A DNA stretch of 64,000 nucleotides. Source: Ulvibacterium sp965228935 (lineage in GTDB: Bacteria; Bacteroidota; Bacteroidia; Flavobacteriales; Flavobacteriaceae). Each line of letters begins with the position of its first letter. Position 1 is the first letter of the stretch. The DNA lies in assembly GCF_965228935.1 (NCBI RefSeq), contig NZ_OZ245846.1, positions 2,976,001 through 3,040,000 of the forward strand, in the 5' to 3' direction. Positions 37,237 to 45,236 of the stretch are shown piece by piece. The notes under the pieces are model-generated. The model saw only the letters and a list, made by a program, of their open reading frames with translations, was not told the DNA's origin and made no database searches. Position numbers and translations under genes: made by a program.

Positions 37237-37259
37237 TTAAACGTTTAACTTCAAATATA
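37237..37259 (-). promoter_or_regulatory. -7 box and LacI-type operator upstream of the copy-2 fucosidase gene
   Basis: Read on the minus strand, TATATTTG (37259-37252) is followed after three bases by the perfect palindrome TTAAACGTTTAA (37248-37237), and the ATG is 16 bases further. The operator would cover the transcription start, a classic repression position. The same site might also affect the divergent transporter gene at 37388. Confidence 0.75.
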
Positions 37260-37387
37260 GTGAAGAATATCCTATATTTCGAGATATATGCGCAAATTCA
37301 ATTCGTTATTCTTAAATCTGCATTACCTGGGAGTTATTGATTTTGCTTATGCATATAGTTTACATCCATTGATAATACATTAATTAA

Positions 37388-38866
37388 ATGTTCGAGCATG
37401 CAAAAATCGGTCTCTGGCTTGGAATACTATTGTTTTTGGTTATCCTTGTACTACCTAATCCAGCCGGACTTTCCCTGGAGGGAAAAAGAATGGCGGCCAT
37501 TGCCCTATTGATGGTGGTTTGGTGGGTCACCGAAGCCATTCCCATATACGTTACCGCATTTCTTCCGGTGGTACTATTTCCTCTACTGGGCGTTCTGGAT
37601 TCAGCTGAAACTACCAAGGTGTATGGGCATGATTATGTGCTTATGCTATTGGGGGCCTTTATTTTGGCCAAAGGAATCGAGAAACAAGATCTTCATAAAA
37701 GAATAGCATTGCGGATTATCGGTCTTTTAGGCACAGGTCAACGCCGGATTGTTTTAGGTTTTATGGTCGCGACGGCATTTTTGTCCATGTGGATTACCAA
37801 TATGGCCGTGGTTCTCATCATGTTGCCCATTGCGGCATCACTTATTGAAAGACAGGAGGAAGATAACATCAAGAATTTTGGATTGGCACTGTTGTTAGGG
37901 ATTGCCTATGCCGCAAGTGTTGGGGGAACCGGTACCCTTATCGGAACGCCGCCCAATTTGGTTTTTGCTGGATTACTGGACAAACTATATCCGGGTGCGC
38001 CGGAAATTGGTTTTGTGGACTGGATGAAAATAGCATTACCCATGGTGGTTATTTTCATTCCCGTTATCTGGGTCTTTCTGATTTCGTTTTTAGGAATACA
38101 AAAAGATGCAAAATTGATCGACTTTGGGCTTGCCCGTGAAATGGATAGCTTGGGAAAAATGGATCGCGCGGAAAAAAGAGTATTGCTTGTTTTTCTATTT
38201 ACCGCCCTAGGCTGGGTTTTTAGAAAAGACTTAATTATGGGCGACTTTGTCCTTCCAGGATGGGGCAATCTTCTGGGAGTGGCGGATTATGTCCACGATA
38301 GTACGGTGGCTCTTTGCGGTGCTATCCTTTTGTTTTTGATAGGTGATGGAAAAGGAAAGAAATTAATGGATTGGAAAACTGCGCGCAATGTACCATGGGG
38401 AGTGGCCATGTTCTTGGGAGGTGGCTTGGCCTTGGGTTCAGGGTTTAAAAGCACCGGTTTGGCAGAATGGATGGGCAGCTCTTTTTTGGTCGTTGGTAAC
38501 CTTCCAGAATTCTTCATCCTGTTGGGTATTGTTGCCCTGATTATCTTTATTACGGAAGTAAACTCCAATACCGCGACCGCTACTATATTTCTACCCGTTT
38601 TGGCCGCAATGGGAGTGGCGGCTAGTATAAATCCACTTTTGGTCATGGTCCCTGCCACCTTTGCATGCTCCTTTGCGTTTATGATGCCTTCCGGTACAGG
38701 TACAAACACCGTTATCTTTGCAAGTGGTCGGATTAGGGTAGCGGATATGGCAAAAACAGGTTTTTGGCTAAACCTAATTTGTATCGTATTGCTTCCTTTG
38801 TTGCTCTACTTTTTCATATTACCCTCGATGGGTATTACGGCCGAACTCCCAGTTTGGGCAGAATAA
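37388..38866 (+). CDS. SLC13/DASS-family sodium-anion symporter
   Basis: The 492-residue polytopic membrane protein has about a dozen hydrophobic segments. It carries the two re-entrant-loop signatures of the divalent-anion:sodium symporter family: SVGGTGTLIGTPPNLVFAG in the first half and EVNSNTATATIFLPVLAAMG with MPSGTGTNTVIFASGRI in the second. Family substrates are dicarboxylates, sulfate, citrate and related anions. Next to a locus for (possibly sulfated) fucose glycans, sulfate or an organic acid from fucose breakdown are both plausible. It is divergent from the copy-2 fucosidase gene. Confidence 0.88.
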   Translation: MFEHAKIGLWLGILLFLVILVLPNPAGLSLEGKRMAAIALLMVVWWVTEAIPIYVTAFLPVVLFPLLGVLDSAETTKVYGHDYVLMLLGAFILAKGIEKQDLHKRIALRIIGLLGTGQRRIVLGFMVATAFLSMWITNMAVVLIMLPIAASLIERQEEDNIKNFGLALLLGIAYAASVGGTGTLIGTPPNLVFAGLLDKLYPGAPEIGFVDWMKIALPMVVIFIPVIWVFLISFLGIQKDAKLIDFGLAREMDSLGKMDRAEKRVLLVFLFTALGWVFRKDLIMGDFVLPGWGNLLGVADYVHDSTVALCGAILLFLIGDGKGKKLMDWKTARNVPWGVAMFLGGGLALGSGFKSTGLAEWMGSSFLVVGNLPEFFILLGIVALIIFITEVNSNTATATIFLPVLAAMGVAASINPLLVMVPATFACSFAFMMPSGTGTNTVIFASGRIRVADMAKTGFWLNLICIVLLPLLLYFFILPSMGITAELPVWAE

Positions 38867-38912
38867 GTACCATGAATCCAAGCCAACAACTGGACTATAA
38901 GAAGGACTAGCG

Positions 38913-40292
38913 TTAATTCTCAAATTGATCGGGATGTGGATGCTCCCAATCACCCCGATACGGTCTTTGCAATAATGCGGTAGCTTCCGGGTCATTGACC
39001 ACGATTCGTTTTTCGGGGTCGTATACCAAGGGTCTTTTCAGCTCCATGGCCATATTCGCAAGAATGCAGCTGGCCGTGGAAATGTGTCCGTCCAAAACGT
39101 CAGCCACGGGCAAAGTACCTTTATCGATGGCCGATAGCCAATCCTGCATATGCCAGCGGGTGGCCGGAGCCGCATTCAATTCAATATCTTTTTCAGTAAC
39201 ATCTTCCGGATACTTTTCCTTTTCGTATAAAACATCAAAATGTATGGGTTCCCCATCGCCATAGGGTACAAAATCCGCCTGCATGGTACTACCGGATAAA
39301 GTCCCTTTGTCGCCATATAATTTAAAGGACCAAGGATATTCCGGATCTGCCGGAGCTCCCCAAGAACGATGTTGCCAAACGCAATTAAGGCCATCATATT
39401 CAAATACGGCACTTTGAGTATCGGCAATATTGGATTTTCCATCCTTCTGGACATAAATCCCGCCCGTAGAGCTAATTTTCTTGGGCCAGCCCAGATCGAG
39501 CATCCAACGGACCGTATCCAGCATATGGACGCACATATCCCCCATAATGCCGTTGCCATATTCCATGAAGGTACGCCACCAGCGTTTATGGGGAAGACCA
39601 TCGTATGGGCGTAAAGGGGCCGGACCTGTCCACATTTCGTAATCCAAAAAATCGGGTACTTCCTGAACAGGGGGATTGCCATTGGCCCTCATGTGAAAGT
39701 AACAACACATTTCCACGTGGGATATTTTCCCTAACAATCCGGCGTCTACTACACGTTTTTTTGCATCGATCAGATGCGGGGTACTTTTACGCTGGGTACC
39801 GATTTGGACCACGCGATTATATTTTCTTGCCGCTGCTACAAGGGCCTCCCCTTCGATTACATCAACGCTTATCGGTTTTTGCAAATATACGTGCGCACCG
39901 GATTTCATAGCCTCAATGCCATGTAGTGCATGCCAATGATCCGGGCTCCCGACTAGAACGAGGTCCAAATCCTTTTTCGCGAGCATTTTACGAAAATCGG
40001 TATAGAGTTTAGGTTTTTTACCTGATTTCTGTCGTTGGCTTACCAAATCCGCAGCTTCCGTAAGCAAGTTGCTATCCGGATCGCATAGGGAAACCACTTC
40101 TACGGGAGCGACCTGAATCAAACGAAAAAGATCGCTTTTTCCATACCATCCCGTTCCTATAAGCCCCACACGGATGGGTTTTTCCTTGTTCATTAAATCA
40201 AAACCATAAGCCCCGAAAGAGGAGAGCACCATGGCTGCAGTCGTACCTTTAAGAAATTGTCTTCTTTTAATGTTTGAATCCTCGTTTGTCAT
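38913..40292 (-). CDS. Tat-exported Gfo/Idh/MocA-family oxidoreductase
   Basis: The 459-residue protein opens with a twin-arginine signal (NIKRRQFLKGTTAAMVL), then a Rossmann fold (IRVGLIGTGWYG, residues 40-51) and a C-terminal Gfo/Idh/MocA substrate domain with CVHMLDTVRWML. The usual EKP catalytic motif reads LQKPIS (Lys139 kept, Glu replaced by Gln), a wording I associate with the Tat-secreted subgroup. It should act in the periplasm with a tightly bound NAD(P). Some secreted members are glycosidases or glycoside 3-oxidoreductases using a redox-neutral mechanism. The substrate here is unknown. It is divergent from the acetylesterase gene. Confidence 0.85.
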   Translation of the reverse strand: MTNEDSNIKRRQFLKGTTAAMVLSSFGAYGFDLMNKEKPIRVGLIGTGWYGKSDLFRLIQVAPVEVVSLCDPDSNLLTEAADLVSQRQKSGKKPKLYTDFRKMLAKKDLDLVLVGSPDHWHALHGIEAMKSGAHVYLQKPISVDVIEGEALVAAARKYNRVVQIGTQRKSTPHLIDAKKRVVDAGLLGKISHVEMCCYFHMRANGNPPVQEVPDFLDYEMWTGPAPLRPYDGLPHKRWWRTFMEYGNGIMGDMCVHMLDTVRWMLDLGWPKKISSTGGIYVQKDGKSNIADTQSAVFEYDGLNCVWQHRSWGAPADPEYPWSFKLYGDKGTLSGSTMQADFVPYGDGEPIHFDVLYEKEKYPEDVTEKDIELNAAPATRWHMQDWLSAIDKGTLPVADVLDGHISTASCILANMAMELKRPLVYDPEKRIVVNDPEATALLQRPYRGDWEHPHPDQFEN

Positions 40293-40373
40293 TGTATTGA
40301 TTATCTGTGGGTACTAAAGATATTGAAATCATTTTAGAAAATACAATGTTAACAATTTGTGCCAAATAAGTAT

Positions 40374-40396
40374 ATTTAGTAACAATTGTACTAAAT
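40374..40396. promoter_or_regulatory. Operator-like inverted repeat upstream of the SGNH esterase
   Basis: Eight-base perfect arms ATTTAGTA and TACTAAAT are separated by ACAATTG, giving a 23-base inverted repeat that ends 10 bp before the ATG at 40407. It lies in the divergent 114 bp region between two start codons. The size and symmetry fit a dimeric repressor site. It is not the TTAAACGTTTAA motif of the fucose operators, and no cognate regulator is evident. Confidence 0.5.
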
Positions 40397-40406
40397 CATA
40401 AAGATT

Positions 40407-41795
40407 ATGAAGACCAAACTTTTTATTCTCCTGATTTTTTTGTCAAGCGTCCATTTATCAAAGGCAGAAATAGCGCTTCCGGATATCTTTTCGGACAATA
40501 TGGTATTACAGCGGAGTACCGAAGTGACTTTTTGGGGATGGGGCAATTTGAACGAGGAAGTCACGATTACCACGGGATGGGATCAAAAACAATATACGGC
40601 CAAAACCGCTATGGACGCCAAATGGAAGGTTCTTGTTAGTACCCCGGGAGCTGGTGGCCCCTTTACAATCACGATTAAGGGAAAGAATGAAATTGTTCTA
40701 AAAAACGTTTTGGTAGGTGAGGTATGGCTTTGTTCCGGGCAGTCCAATATGGAATGGAGTGCAACGACCAATGCAGGAATTGATAATGCCGAAGAGGAGA
40801 TTAAAAATGCGGATTACCCGAATATCCGATTGCTGACCATCCCGAAACGCACTTCACAATTCCCACAGGAAAGCGTTCCGGGAAGTTGGGAAGTCTGCAC
40901 GCCGGATACTATGAAGGATTTTAGTGCCGTGGCCTACCTGTTTGCGCGAAGGCTTCAAGGAGAATTGGATGTGCCCATAGGTTTAATAGACAATGCCTGG
41001 GGCGGTACTCCCGCAGAAGTTTGGACACCGGCATCTGTGTTTGGGGATCATGCGGATCTTAAGGAAGCAGCGGAAGCCGTAAAAAATAATAAATGGAGCC
41101 CGGGTTTTACAGCGGCCCTTTATAATGCCATGGTTTACCCGATAGTCCCGTTTACGATTGCCGGTACCATATGGTATCAAGGAGAATCCAATACGGCTAA
41201 TCATGGTACGTATGCAAAGCTATTTTCCGAAATGATAGCCTCCTGGAGAAAAGCCTGGGGTTATGAATTTCCTTTTTATTACGTGCAGATTGCACCGTAC
41301 AACTATGGTACCGAGGAAGTAGGGGTGCTGATCCGGGATCAGCAGCGAAGGGCCCTAAAACTGATTCCCCATAGTGGAATGGTGGTCACAAGCGATATTG
41401 CCACCATAGACGATATTCATCCACCCAATAAACAGGACGTAGGGCTTCGCCTGGCCAACATTGCCCTAAAGGAGCATTATAATAAGATTGTAGGCACTGT
41501 CCATAGTCCGTTGTTTCGTAAAATGGATATCCAAGGAAAAAAGGTAGAAGTAACCTTTGATAATGCGGAGGGCCTATTTTCCAAAGGCAAAAAGATTACC
41601 CATTTTGAAATGGCCGGTGAGGATGGCCAATTTTACACTGCCAAGGCAATCATTAAAAACGAAAAGGTAATCCTATCTTCAAAAGAGGTAAAAGAGCCGA
41701 GTAAGGTGCGTTATGCCTGGGACAACATTGCCGAGCCAAACTTGTTCAACGGAGCGGGCCTGCCTGTTTCCAGTTTTACAAGTGAAGAACAATAG
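40407..41795 (+). CDS. Secreted SGNH-fold acetylesterase, sialate O-acetylesterase type
   Basis: The 462-residue product has a signal peptide (ILLIFLSSVHLSKA). It then shows the four SGNH blocks: WLCSGQSNMEWS (nucleophile Ser113), IDNAWGGTPAEVW, WYQGESNTANHG and the Asp-His pair in DIHPPNKQDVG. An N-terminal beta domain (SDNMVLQRSTEVTFWGWG) and a C-terminal beta domain flank the catalytic part, the typical SASA architecture. It would remove O-acetyl groups from a glycan in the periplasm or outside. True sialate substrates are uncertain: family members also deacetylate plant and algal polysaccharides. Confidence 0.88.
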   Translation: MKTKLFILLIFLSSVHLSKAEIALPDIFSDNMVLQRSTEVTFWGWGNLNEEVTITTGWDQKQYTAKTAMDAKWKVLVSTPGAGGPFTITIKGKNEIVLKNVLVGEVWLCSGQSNMEWSATTNAGIDNAEEEIKNADYPNIRLLTIPKRTSQFPQESVPGSWEVCTPDTMKDFSAVAYLFARRLQGELDVPIGLIDNAWGGTPAEVWTPASVFGDHADLKEAAEAVKNNKWSPGFTAALYNAMVYPIVPFTIAGTIWYQGESNTANHGTYAKLFSEMIASWRKAWGYEFPFYYVQIAPYNYGTEEVGVLIRDQQRRALKLIPHSGMVVTSDIATIDDIHPPNKQDVGLRLANIALKEHYNKIVGTVHSPLFRKMDIQGKKVEVTFDNAEGLFSKGKKITHFEMAGEDGQFYTAKAIIKNEKVILSSKEVKEPSKVRYAWDNIAEPNLFNGAGLPVSSFTSEEQ

Positions 41796-41859
41796 CAGTA
41801 CGTTAACATATCCCTATACCTTAAAACGGTATTTTAGCGTTTACTATTAGTTGATATCT

Positions 41860-43959
41860 ATGAGGCAACGTTTTCAAGTCACCTTTTTCTTTGTGCTTCT
41901 ATTTTTTGTCCTCTCGTGTGGGGAAAAGGCCAAGCAAACATCTGAAGAACATAAGTATACCAATGCTTTGGCCAATGAAACCAGTCCTTACCTCTTGCAA
42001 CATGCCCATAACCCTGTAAATTGGCGTCCATGGAGTGAGGAAGCCTTGGACGAGGCCAAAAAGGAAAATAAATTGGTTTTGGTCAGTATAGGATATTCTT
42101 CCTGCCATTGGTGCCATGTTATGGAGGAAGAGACATTTGAGGATGAGGAGGTCGCCAAAATAATGAACGAAAACTTCATTAGTATCAAGGTAGATCGAGA
42201 AGAACGTCCTGATATAGACAATATCTACCAAACCTTTGTGCGATTGATCGATAGTAATTCGGGATGGCCACTGAACGTTATCACATTGCCGAACGGAAAA
42301 CCGCTGTACGGCAATACCTATCACACAAAAAGTCAATGGATGCAGGTTTTGTCCAAAGTCAGCGATATGTATAAAAACGACCCGGAGAAGGCCGCTGAAT
42401 ATTCGGATATGGTCGCCCGAGGGATACAAGAGGTCAATTTAGTACAACCTGTGTCGGACTTTGAACTGTTGACCAAGGATGCCCTTTTAAAAAGTGTGGA
42501 AAGTTGGAAACCTTTTTGGGATTTGGAATGGGGCGGAGACCAAGGAGTACAAAAATTCATGATTCCGGTAAACCTGAATTTTCAACTGGATTATGCGCTT
42601 TTGGCCAAGGACGATCTGGTCAAGGCCCATGTAAAAAACACATTGGATAAAATAATATCGGGCGGAATCTATGACCACATTGGAGGTGGATTTTTTCGTT
42701 ACAGTACGGATGCACGTTGGAAAGTACCGCACTTTGAAAAGATGTTGTACGATAATGCGCAGGCCATAAGTCTTTATTCAAAAGCCTTTACCGTTTATAA
42801 TGAATTGGAATACAGGGACAAGGTATTGGAAACCATAGCTTTTTTGGAACGGGAAATGAAGCATCCGGAAGGGGGATATTATGCGGCTATGGACGCCGAT
42901 AGCGAGGGAGAAGAAGGGAAATTTTATATATGGGGGGAAGAGGAACTTAAATCTGTTTTGAATGAAGACTTTGAACTGTTTACCAAATACTATACCATAA
43001 GGTCGGAAGATGCTTGGGAAGATGACACCTACGTGCTCCATAAGCTTATGAAGGACTCGGATTTTTCCAAGGAAAATGATGTGTCACGGAATCTATTGAA
43101 TTCTGTTAAAAAACGCTGGAGGGAACGACTTCTGGAAGCTCGGATGCAGAGAATACGTCCAGGTTTGGACGATAAGATCATCACGTCATGGAATGCCCTT
43201 TTGATCAACGGTTTTGTGGATGCTTATAAGGCATTTGGTCAGAAAGGGCATTTGGAAGAGGCCAAGGCCATATTTGGATTTCTTACGGAAAAGAGTTATC
43301 AAAACGGGGAGTTGATCCATTCCTATAAGGAAGGCGGAAGGCATATCAGTGGATTTTTGGAGGACTATGCCTTTCTTGCCGATGCATCGCTGAACCTATA
43401 TGGGGTAACCCTGGATCATTCCTATCTGGATTTTGCACAAAGCTTGACCGAAAAAGTACAGGAGCAATTTTTGGATGAAGCTTCGGGGATGTATTACTAC
43501 ACGAAAAACAATGAACTTATTGCTAGGATTATCAAAACGGATGATGGCGTGTTGCCATCGCCCAATGCGGTAATGGCCCACAACCTATTTGTACTGGGAC
43601 ATATACGTTATGATACCGATTTTTTGGAAAAATCAAAATCCATGCTTTCGGCCATGATACCATCCATTGGGGAAAGTGCGGCAAGCTATTCCAAATGGAA
43701 TACTTTATTGCTGCACAACACCTATCCTTTCTATGAGATTGCCGTGGTAGGCAAAAATGCACTTCCATTGATAGGCAACATTAATCAAAAACCCATTCCG
43801 AACATTTTGGTCGTGGGCAGTCCGTCGGAAAGTAATCTTCCTTTGTTCAAGGACAGGTACAAAGAAGATAACACTTTTATTTACGTTTGTCAGAACAGTA
43901 CTTGTAAACTCCCGGTGAAAACCGTGGAGGAAGCCATGGTGCAGCTACACGACTTTTGA
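41860..43959 (+). CDS. YyaL-like thioredoxin-domain (DUF255) lipoprotein
   Basis: The ATG at 41860 gives 699 residues and places the start next to the signal; the TTG at 41851 is three codons upstream. A lipobox (FVLSC, Cys20) is followed by the DUF255/spermatogenesis-associated protein 20 thioredoxin-like domain (SPYLLQHAHNPVNW, with SCHWCHVME, Cys82 and Cys85) and a long alpha/alpha six-hairpin glycosidase-like domain (HFEKMLYDNAQ, GGYYAAMDADSEGEEGKFY, DDKIITSWNALLINGF). The family is widespread, its biochemical role is poorly known, and redox or chaperone functions are suggested. Nothing here ties it to the neighbouring glycan genes except strand and proximity. Confidence 0.88.
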   Translation: MRQRFQVTFFFVLLFFVLSCGEKAKQTSEEHKYTNALANETSPYLLQHAHNPVNWRPWSEEALDEAKKENKLVLVSIGYSSCHWCHVMEEETFEDEEVAKIMNENFISIKVDREERPDIDNIYQTFVRLIDSNSGWPLNVITLPNGKPLYGNTYHTKSQWMQVLSKVSDMYKNDPEKAAEYSDMVARGIQEVNLVQPVSDFELLTKDALLKSVESWKPFWDLEWGGDQGVQKFMIPVNLNFQLDYALLAKDDLVKAHVKNTLDKIISGGIYDHIGGGFFRYSTDARWKVPHFEKMLYDNAQAISLYSKAFTVYNELEYRDKVLETIAFLEREMKHPEGGYYAAMDADSEGEEGKFYIWGEEELKSVLNEDFELFTKYYTIRSEDAWEDDTYVLHKLMKDSDFSKENDVSRNLLNSVKKRWRERLLEARMQRIRPGLDDKIITSWNALLINGFVDAYKAFGQKGHLEEAKAIFGFLTEKSYQNGELIHSYKEGGRHISGFLEDYAFLADASLNLYGVTLDHSYLDFAQSLTEKVQEQFLDEASGMYYYTKNNELIARIIKTDDGVLPSPNAVMAHNLFVLGHIRYDTDFLEKSKSMLSAMIPSIGESAASYSKWNTLLLHNTYPFYEIAVVGKNALPLIGNINQKPIPNILVVGSPSESNLPLFKDRYKEDNTFIYVCQNSTCKLPVKTVEEAMVQLHDF

Positions 43960-43969
43960 ACTTAAAAGA

Positions 43970-43999
43970 GACACCCTTGGCAAAGTGCTCAAGGGTGTC
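43970..43999. terminator. Shared hairpin terminator between convergent genes
   Basis: Ten-base perfect arms GACACCCTTG and CAAGGGTGTC enclose a 10-base loop, just after the stop at 43959 and between convergent genes. On the minus strand the stem is followed by TCTCTTTTAAG, on the plus strand by GTTTAC, so termination should be better for minus-strand transcripts. Confidence 0.75.
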
Positions 44000-44036
44000 G
44001 TTTACAAACTCAAAAAACTAAACAAAAAAGGGACAT

Positions 44037-45224
44037 TCAATATAACCCCTTGTTCTTTTCGATCAATGTCAGAATGTTTTCAACGGAACCGTTGGTGCTC
44101 AATTTATCTTGAGGGGTATTTTTACAATAGTCTACCAAAATGTCCATAGTAGAGGTGGCCACATGCATTCGTGTATCCGATGAGGCATAATAGATAAAGA
44201 CCTTGCCATTCTCGTCGGCTATCCATCCATTACAGAACAGTACGTTGCCCACGTCGCCATAAATTTCCGTATCGTTGGGTGCCATAAAGTACCCTCCCGG
44301 CTGATAGATGACCTTGGTGATATCCTTTAAATCCGTCATGAACATATATAGTACATAACGAAGTCCGGCAGCCGTATTGCGTACGCCGTGGGCCAGATGT
44401 AGCCATCCCTCCTTGGTTTTTAAAGGCGATGGCCCTTGGCCGTTTTTAAGCTCATAAACGGTATGGTACTGTTTGTTATTAATAATGACTTCATCCATTA
44501 CTTCAGGGTGGGTCATATTTTCAATGAAGCCTAGACCAATTCCCCCCCCGGAACCCGTCTCTATAAAGCCATCCTGTGGCCGGGTATAAATGGCGTACTT
44601 GCCGTTTACAAACTCGGGATGGAGGGTTACATTGCGTTGTTGTTTGGAATTTGAGATGAGGTCCGGTAGCCGTTCCCAATTTTGCAGATCCTTTGATCGA
44701 ATGATCCCTGCATTGGCAATGGCAGCGGAAGTATCGGTTTCCAAGGCATTGGGATCTTTTCGTTCGGAACAGAAAATTCCATAAATAAAACCATCTTCGT
44801 GCCGAACCAAACGCATATCATAGGCATTAATATCCGGATTCTCATTTTGGGGAAGTAAAAATGGTTTATCCCAAAATTCAAAGGCATCCAGTCCATTATC
44901 GCTTTGCGCAAAGGCAAAAAACGATTTACGGTCATTTCCCTCTACCCTTACCATCAAAAGATATTTTCCATTCCATTTAATGGCACCGGCATTAAAGGCA
45001 GCGTTTATCCCTATCCGTTCCAATCCGTGCGGATTGGTTTGTACATTAAGGTCGTACCGCCAGTGTACCGGAGTATGTGCCGCAGTTATGATCGGGTTTT
45101 TATATCTGTTGTAAATTCCGTTACCTTCGCTAATAGGCGTATTCCTCTTTTGGATAAGCGTTTTGTGATTTTTCATCAAGGCATCATAGTTCTTGATTTT
45201 TTTTGTTCGGTCAACGGTTATCAT
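44037..45224 (-). CDS. GH130-family glycoside phosphorylase, probably mannosylglucose or mannooligosaccharide type
   Basis: The 395-residue five-bladed-propeller protein has no signal peptide, so it is cytoplasmic. It carries GH130 features: an N-terminal WRYDLNVQTNPHGLERIGINAAFN, then DINAYDMRLVRHEDGFIYG with Asp136 as probable catalytic residue, and RPQDGFIETGSGGGIG. The wording is closest to subfamily GH130_1, whose known members phosphorolyse 4-O-beta-D-mannosyl-D-glucose. It would yield mannose 1-phosphate and glucose or a related acceptor. It follows the sodium symporter gene by 12 bp in one operon, so the symporter probably imports its disaccharide. Confidence 0.82.
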   Translation of the reverse strand: MITVDRTKKIKNYDALMKNHKTLIQKRNTPISEGNGIYNRYKNPIITAAHTPVHWRYDLNVQTNPHGLERIGINAAFNAGAIKWNGKYLLMVRVEGNDRKSFFAFAQSDNGLDAFEFWDKPFLLPQNENPDINAYDMRLVRHEDGFIYGIFCSERKDPNALETDTSAAIANAGIIRSKDLQNWERLPDLISNSKQQRNVTLHPEFVNGKYAIYTRPQDGFIETGSGGGIGLGFIENMTHPEVMDEVIINNKQYHTVYELKNGQGPSPLKTKEGWLHLAHGVRNTAAGLRYVLYMFMTDLKDITKVIYQPGGYFMAPNDTEIYGDVGNVLFCNGWIADENGKVFIYYASSDTRMHVATSTMDILVDYCKNTPQDKLSTNGSVENILTLIEKNKGLY

Positions 45225-45236
45225 AAAGTTGGTATT

